Of a DNA stretch of 54,460 bases, positions 52,001-54,460 are shown one piece after another. Origin of the DNA: JAEDHM01 sp964368645 (GTDB taxonomy: Bacteria > Bacillota > Clostridia > Christensenellales > CAG-1252); assembly GCA_964368645.1 (NCBI GenBank), contig CAYJBY010000020.1:1-54460 (forward strand). The letters are read 5' to 3'. A program made the position numbers and the translations under genes. Every line of letters begins with the position of its first letter. The first letter of the stretch is position 1. The notes beneath the pieces are model-generated. The model saw only the letters and a program-made list of their open reading frames with translations. It was not told the origin of the DNA and made no database searches.

Positions 52001-52932
52001 TGGATTTTCAGTATTACGGCAAGAAAAAGCCCGATATTAACTCGGTGATTATACCCTTTATCACCTTTTGCTCCGCGTTTATGCTTCTGTTCTTCGCCGA
52101 CAGACTTTCCCACTTGACGGTGGCGGTGTATTCCACGGTAATGGCGATAGGACTTTTCGTTGCGACGATAGACGACCTTTCTCCGCTTGGCTTGCTGTAC
52201 TGCTACGGTATGCTTTGCGTAATACCCGTATTTAATCTGCTGACCGCCGTGGGAACTGCCGCCGTAAGCTACTCGGTTTTGACTGCGCTGACGGTAGTTT
52301 ATCTAATGGGCGCGTTTTCAATGAAATTTGAAAAGGCAAAATACTTTTTGCCCTATTTCGGACTGATTGCCGCGGTCTTGTCGGCGGCTTCTGTGGTTTG
52401 CTGTTATTATACCGCCTCGTTGGGGGTTGTTCTTCCGCTGATAATTGCCGCGGTAATCGTAGCCCTTATAGCCGTCAATCGCTATGAGACGGGTTCCGCT
52501 TCGGTACTGTTCATTATCGCCAACGCCGCACTCGCTATCGTGTACATTTGTCTGTACTGTATCGGTTATTCCGCATTCAACGCCGATTACGGCATAGTCG
52601 CCGCGGTCTTCTTGCCTATGTTCGGGCTTTACGCCGCTGTTTTCGCTCTCGAAATCCCTTGCGAGGGCGACCGTAACGCCAACCTTTCGCTGATAATCCT
52701 GTACGCTTACAATTTAGCGGCGATTGCTTTTGCTTTTGCGGAACGGCTTGCGTTGGGCGTAACCTTCGGAAACGCCATTTACATTACCTGCGGCGTCCTA
52801 ACCCTTGTCGGCAACCTCGTTGCGGTCGCTCGGTATAAGGAAGAAAGCAAAACCTTCCACGGAATTATGGCGATTATGGCGGCCGCGCTTCAGTGCGCCG
52901 CGATGCTGATATACGCCTTTTTGCTGACGTGA
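49048..52932 (+). CDS. Zinc ribbon-TIR-TPR-polytopic membrane protein (1294 aa)
   Basis: Parts in order: a C4 zinc ribbon (Cys6, Cys9, Cys22, Cys25); a helical-repeat segment (about 30-140); a TIR domain (about 149-285) with YDIFICYKDSD first strand, YRVFYSRESLLDKVGEQKFE, MLIYCTDPEYPLSTWMYNEWSRY and Glu237 at the usual catalytic position; TPR-like repeats to about 715; a charged coiled coil (about 720-760); then some 16 hydrophobic segments from 767 to the C-terminus. Zinc ribbon-TIR proteins are common in Clostridia, but the large membrane part is unusual. ATG 49048 follows GGAGGG. TIR domains cleave NAD or make signalling nucleotides; whether this is defence, signalling or stress is unknown. 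No operon partner is in view. Confidence 0.88.
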   Translation: MGIFVCQTCGGEIIIENGVRRCRYCGRVYSQINTDEEVNLLIAADQKLRLANFDDATDCYLDIITRFPRNADAHWGLVLARYGIKYERDYDGRLLPTCYATSYESFLTDRDYLKALALADKDGGAYMREQAALIERNRIEWVNKASKEPPYDIFICYKDSDESKGIERTEDSRDAYEIYNHLTEQGYRVFYSRESLLDKVGEQKFEPYIFNALVTAKVMLIYCTDPEYPLSTWMYNEWSRYRKYVRERKKQPDSQIVVFKNFNASQLPAPLNSMQCLSCADTYVFYTTLFKRIGEIMAASGSTVSAIKRIDLSSRVPSAGRAKAVRNALSVTLRELHGDAVEGFSADESANVKKGYVYLRNSLFDDAIDVFSRLTADNPSNSKAIIGLSLAYNRVKDVSDASQLAAIPDFDKTLIQAIGTASREYALSLLDVGRDVTLSALENGDFAVAALYYDLCKSYVYEGNAELEQQAVAVTTRLIGKQNGDELSALIDKILKYSYDEGEDVYIGIAAAYAERFHAVGDYANAVIYYDKLLALKDDKEIMWRKLLATLGTSEHLNGVIDGLKDTADLEELLAICTAEEVLSYLNELLSAVIEELDESGDESDLCEVFDTLIRYVPEESDEFLIIKLLAMGKACLSGEFFEAASKYYKLVLSENNHIYAAYWGCLQAKLECKDDGEIIESDSVVSDFPEFHNAVDCAATCDEATMIYYIETAARQKEAIAQRKRDAALAREQARQRLAQELEAEEEEKERLKEEYKAAFRSSLKRIIISCVAVAALCVSLALHLPVLIRLFINGFGSGLDKSMQTAVLAAWIISTVFSAYVAVRGRRFINNPLAATLVLALSASAVISSVMFCYGMFRANMFFGWLSAVLPGACIFGFGLLLCINFRSNKGVITFLGYVYAGLISLAIHLVTVLENSYIAIVFNAILILLGICYCAITRRWNIVLCVITAFCSIFVLLWGYGTVDMRLFFFTVIAVDLAANIMDFQYYGKKKPDINSVIIPFITFCSAFMLLFFADRLSHLTVAVYSTVMAIGLFVATIDDLSPLGLLYCYGMLCVIPVFNLLTAVGTAAVSYSVLTALTVVYLMGAFSMKFEKAKYFLPYFGLIAAVLSAASVVCCYYTASLGVVLPLIIAAVIVALIAVNRYETGSASVLFIIANAALAIVYICLYCIGYSAFNADYGIVAAVFLPMFGLYAAVFALEIPCEGDRNANLSLIILYAYNLAAIAFAFAERLALGVTFGNAIYITCGVLTLVGNLVAVARYKEESKTFHGIMAIMAAALQCAAMLIYAFLLT

Positions 52933-53080
52933 CGAGGGGGCTGTAAGCCCGTAGGGGAATACGGGAAAAATTGATTGATAATCAAGCCTTAAGTCCTGCG
53001 CCGCTCGGCGTGGGATTTTTTATTGTTATGAAAGAGTTTTTTTCGGGTTTCGCCGTCTTTATCCTTTTGAAAACACAAAA

Positions 53081-53180
53081 NNNNNNNNNNNNNNNNNNNN
53101 NNNNNNNNNNNNNNNNNNNNNNNNNNNNNNNNNNNNNNNNNNNNNNNNNNNNNNNNNNNNNNNNNNNNNNNNNNNNNNNN
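53081..53180. other. Assembly gap (100 N)
   Basis: A third exactly 100-base placeholder, joining two contigs. Confidence 0.95.
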
Positions 53181-53209
53181 GTGCGCTTTATTAAGATTGC
53201 GAATAAGTG

Positions 53210-53238
53210 TTGAAAAATCCGCTATTTTATAGTAAAAT
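53210..53238 (+). promoter_or_regulatory. Promoter of the terminal secreted-protein gene
   Basis: TTGAAA at 53210-53215, a 17-bp spacer and TAAAAT at 53233-53238, about 65 bases before the ATG. Confidence 0.7.
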
Positions 53239-53303
53239 AAAATAGAGGGACTGTATCCAACCGCCTAATTTTCACGGAAGGACTATTCGTGAAAGGAGAG
53301 TAT

Positions 53304-54460
53304 ATGAGCAAAACGCAACGCTTGACGTTAATATTGCCGTTAGGACTGCTTATCGCAGTGCTTTTGGCGTGTTTTGCGTTGTTTTTGCCCCTTAACGCGT
53401 CAACCGCTTACGCCGAGGATTTCGAGGACGTAACCGTCGGCGAGGTTCTCACCGTCGGCAACGCGGAGGGCGGCTATCTGATAGAGGACGGCAACGGCTT
53501 TTCCTATCTTGCCTCCGACTTGAACTCCGCGCTTAACGCTTTAATTCGGAAACAGCCTGCCGCGACCTTTGCTTTTCGGGCGGTAACTACCGACGTTGCG
53601 CTAACCCTCAACGGTGGCGGAGGCGTCACCTTGACGGGTGAGCTTACCTCTTCTTACCGCTGTGCCGCTTATCTTTCGGAACAGGCTGTAAATCTGCAAA
53701 ACGGCAGTTACGTTTTTGACGAGCTGACTCTCGTCGCTTCCTCGGAAGCGGTTGAGGTGAGCGCGGATTGTCGGCTTCTTGTCCGCGGCGGTTCGATTAC
53801 GGCGGTAGGCGGCAGAACCTCGGCGATTGGCGGAGCTATAGTCAACGGGGGCGATTTGGTGTTGGACGGAGCCACCGTCAGTTATTCCGCAAGCTCCCTG
53901 CAAACGGGTTTCGGCGTGTACTGCGCCAGAACGGAAGGCACGGTTCCCACCCTCACGGTTAAGAACGGCTCCTCGGTGGAGGGTTACGGCGGTATCTTCG
54001 CAGAGGGCTCCTCGGTTATCGTTACCGATTCCTCAATCCGCGGAAGCTATGCAGGCAAGGGGGCGGTTTATCCTCTTGATATCCTGTCTTCCGAGGCAGT
54101 TTTGAATAACGCCGCGGTTTTCGGCGAAAAGGATATTACCGTTTACAGCGAGCAAGCTAACCTCACCGTCAACAGTATAACTACCGAGGGCGCGATAAGA
54201 TTGTATTCCTCTGCGGCTACGGAAAACAGCAAACTCAATATCGGCAACCGCAGCGTAAGTTCTGCCTTCGGCGGTTACGTAACGGACGTTATTCTTAACG
54301 AAAAGGGCTATTCTTCCGCTTCGGCTTTAAGCGGTGTTGCCGTACAGGTCACGTCCTTAAGAGAGGGCACGACTCTTCTCGGCTGGTCGCTTAACGGCAG
54401 TGAGTACACAGGGGAAATGACTCTTGACAAGGTGGCGGACGGCGGTACTCTTCTGCCCCT
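53304..54460 (+). CDS. Secreted repeat protein, 3' end missing
   Basis: ATG 53304 follows AAGGAG and the frame stays open to the end of the window (about 385 residues, incomplete). Residues 1-35 form a signal peptide: a charged MSKTQR start, a long hydrophobic core LTLILPLGLLIAVLLACFALF, and a cleavage region near STAYAED. The mature part is rich in Gly, Ser, Thr and Val in beta-strand rungs (VTLTGELTSS, LTVKNGSSVEGYGGIFAEGS), like a right-handed beta-helix. The last visible segment (TTLLGWSLNGSEYTG) looks like the start of a Listeria-Bacteroides repeat. It is probably a surface protein of the same kind as the gene at the window start. It lies on the plus strand after the TIR gene and its own promoter. 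Confidence 0.8.
   Translation, partial: MSKTQRLTLILPLGLLIAVLLACFALFLPLNASTAYAEDFEDVTVGEVLTVGNAEGGYLIEDGNGFSYLASDLNSALNALIRKQPAATFAFRAVTTDVALTLNGGGGVTLTGELTSSYRCAAYLSEQAVNLQNGSYVFDELTLVASSEAVEVSADCRLLVRGGSITAVGGRTSAIGGAIVNGGDLVLDGATVSYSASSLQTGFGVYCARTEGTVPTLTVKNGSSVEGYGGIFAEGSSVIVTDSSIRGSYAGKGAVYPLDILSSEAVLNNAAVFGEKDITVYSEQANLTVNSITTEGAIRLYSSAATENSKLNIGNRSVSSAFGGYVTDVILNEKGYSSASALSGVAVQVTSLREGTTLLGWSLNGSEYTGEMTLDKVADGGTLLP

Larger units (their letters stand above)
52933..53303. other. Intergenic region with scaffold gap and promoter
   Basis: No supported gene. The 100-N gap is at 53081-53180. After it comes a promoter, TTGAAA (53210-53215), 17-bp spacer, TAAAAT (53233-53238), then a 7-bp hairpin (53270-53276 with 53288-53294) against the ribosome site of the next gene. 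Confidence 0.65.

Noticed and set aside
52971..53213. 80-codon frame spanning the 53 kb gap
   Set aside because: A third of it is Ns, no ribosome site, and both flanks look non-coding.
1..54460. That the open genes at the two ends are one gene on a circular replicon
   Set aside because: Both ends show InlB-type repeats, but the window holds many single-copy housekeeping genes, so a small circle is unlikely and no end overlap is visible.

Overview
This 54.5 kb window is a piece of bacterial chromosome. It looks like an endospore-forming Bacillota of the Clostridia type, probably an uncultured gut or rumen lineage assembled from a metagenome. The signs are a three-gene GerA-type germinant-receptor operon, Firmicute-style Shine-Dalgarno sites and SigA promoters, frequent TTG/GTG starts, giant secreted proteins with Listeria-Bacteroides (InlB B / Flg_new) repeats, and three runs of exactly 100 Ns, all scaffold gaps. 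The lineage is inference; the sequence carries no 16S gene.

Layout. 1-6.8 kb: 3' part of a giant secreted repeat protein, open at the window start. 7.1-14.0 kb: a spore-photolyase-like radical SAM protein (minus), a promoter-driven pair made of a Glu-rich three-module protein and a RimK-like ATP-grasp ligase, then a nitroreductase-TIR-leucine-rich-repeat fusion. 14.2-17.9 kb: gerKA-KB-KC-like operon. 18-26 kb: tRNA-Pro(CGG), palindromic repeat elements, a LuxR-type regulator and a 1901-residue lipoprotein. 26.4-28.5 kb: pnuC behind an attenuator-like leader, tRNA-Ala(CGC) and degenerate repeats. 28.5-33.9 kb, all minus strand: flavodoxin-membrane fusion, Sua5, HAD phosphatase with an overlapping VRR-NUC nuclease, FtsH. 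34.0-34.4 kb: a DUF1294 membrane protein.

35.0-41.8 kb is a complete type II-A CRISPR-Cas locus: a divergent tracrRNA with a near-consensus promoter and terminator, cas9 (1467 aa), cas1, cas2 and csn2, all overlapping, then a leader with its own promoter and a repeat array collapsed into an assembly gap. 42-54.5 kb: PepSY lipoprotein, amidohydrolase, RarA, DHFR, DUF2804 protein, RNase PH, a MutT-type Nudix hydrolase, a 1294-residue zinc ribbon-TIR-TPR-polytopic membrane protein, and the 5' part of another secreted protein that runs off the end.

Most striking are two unusual TIR-domain architectures flanking a full Cas9 system, the pairing of a Glu-rich protein ending in Glu-Glu with a RimK-like ligase, and the leader of pnuC. 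Housekeeping genes (ftsH, sua5, rarA, folA, rph, mutT) are interspersed, so this is not a plasmid or a single mobile element.
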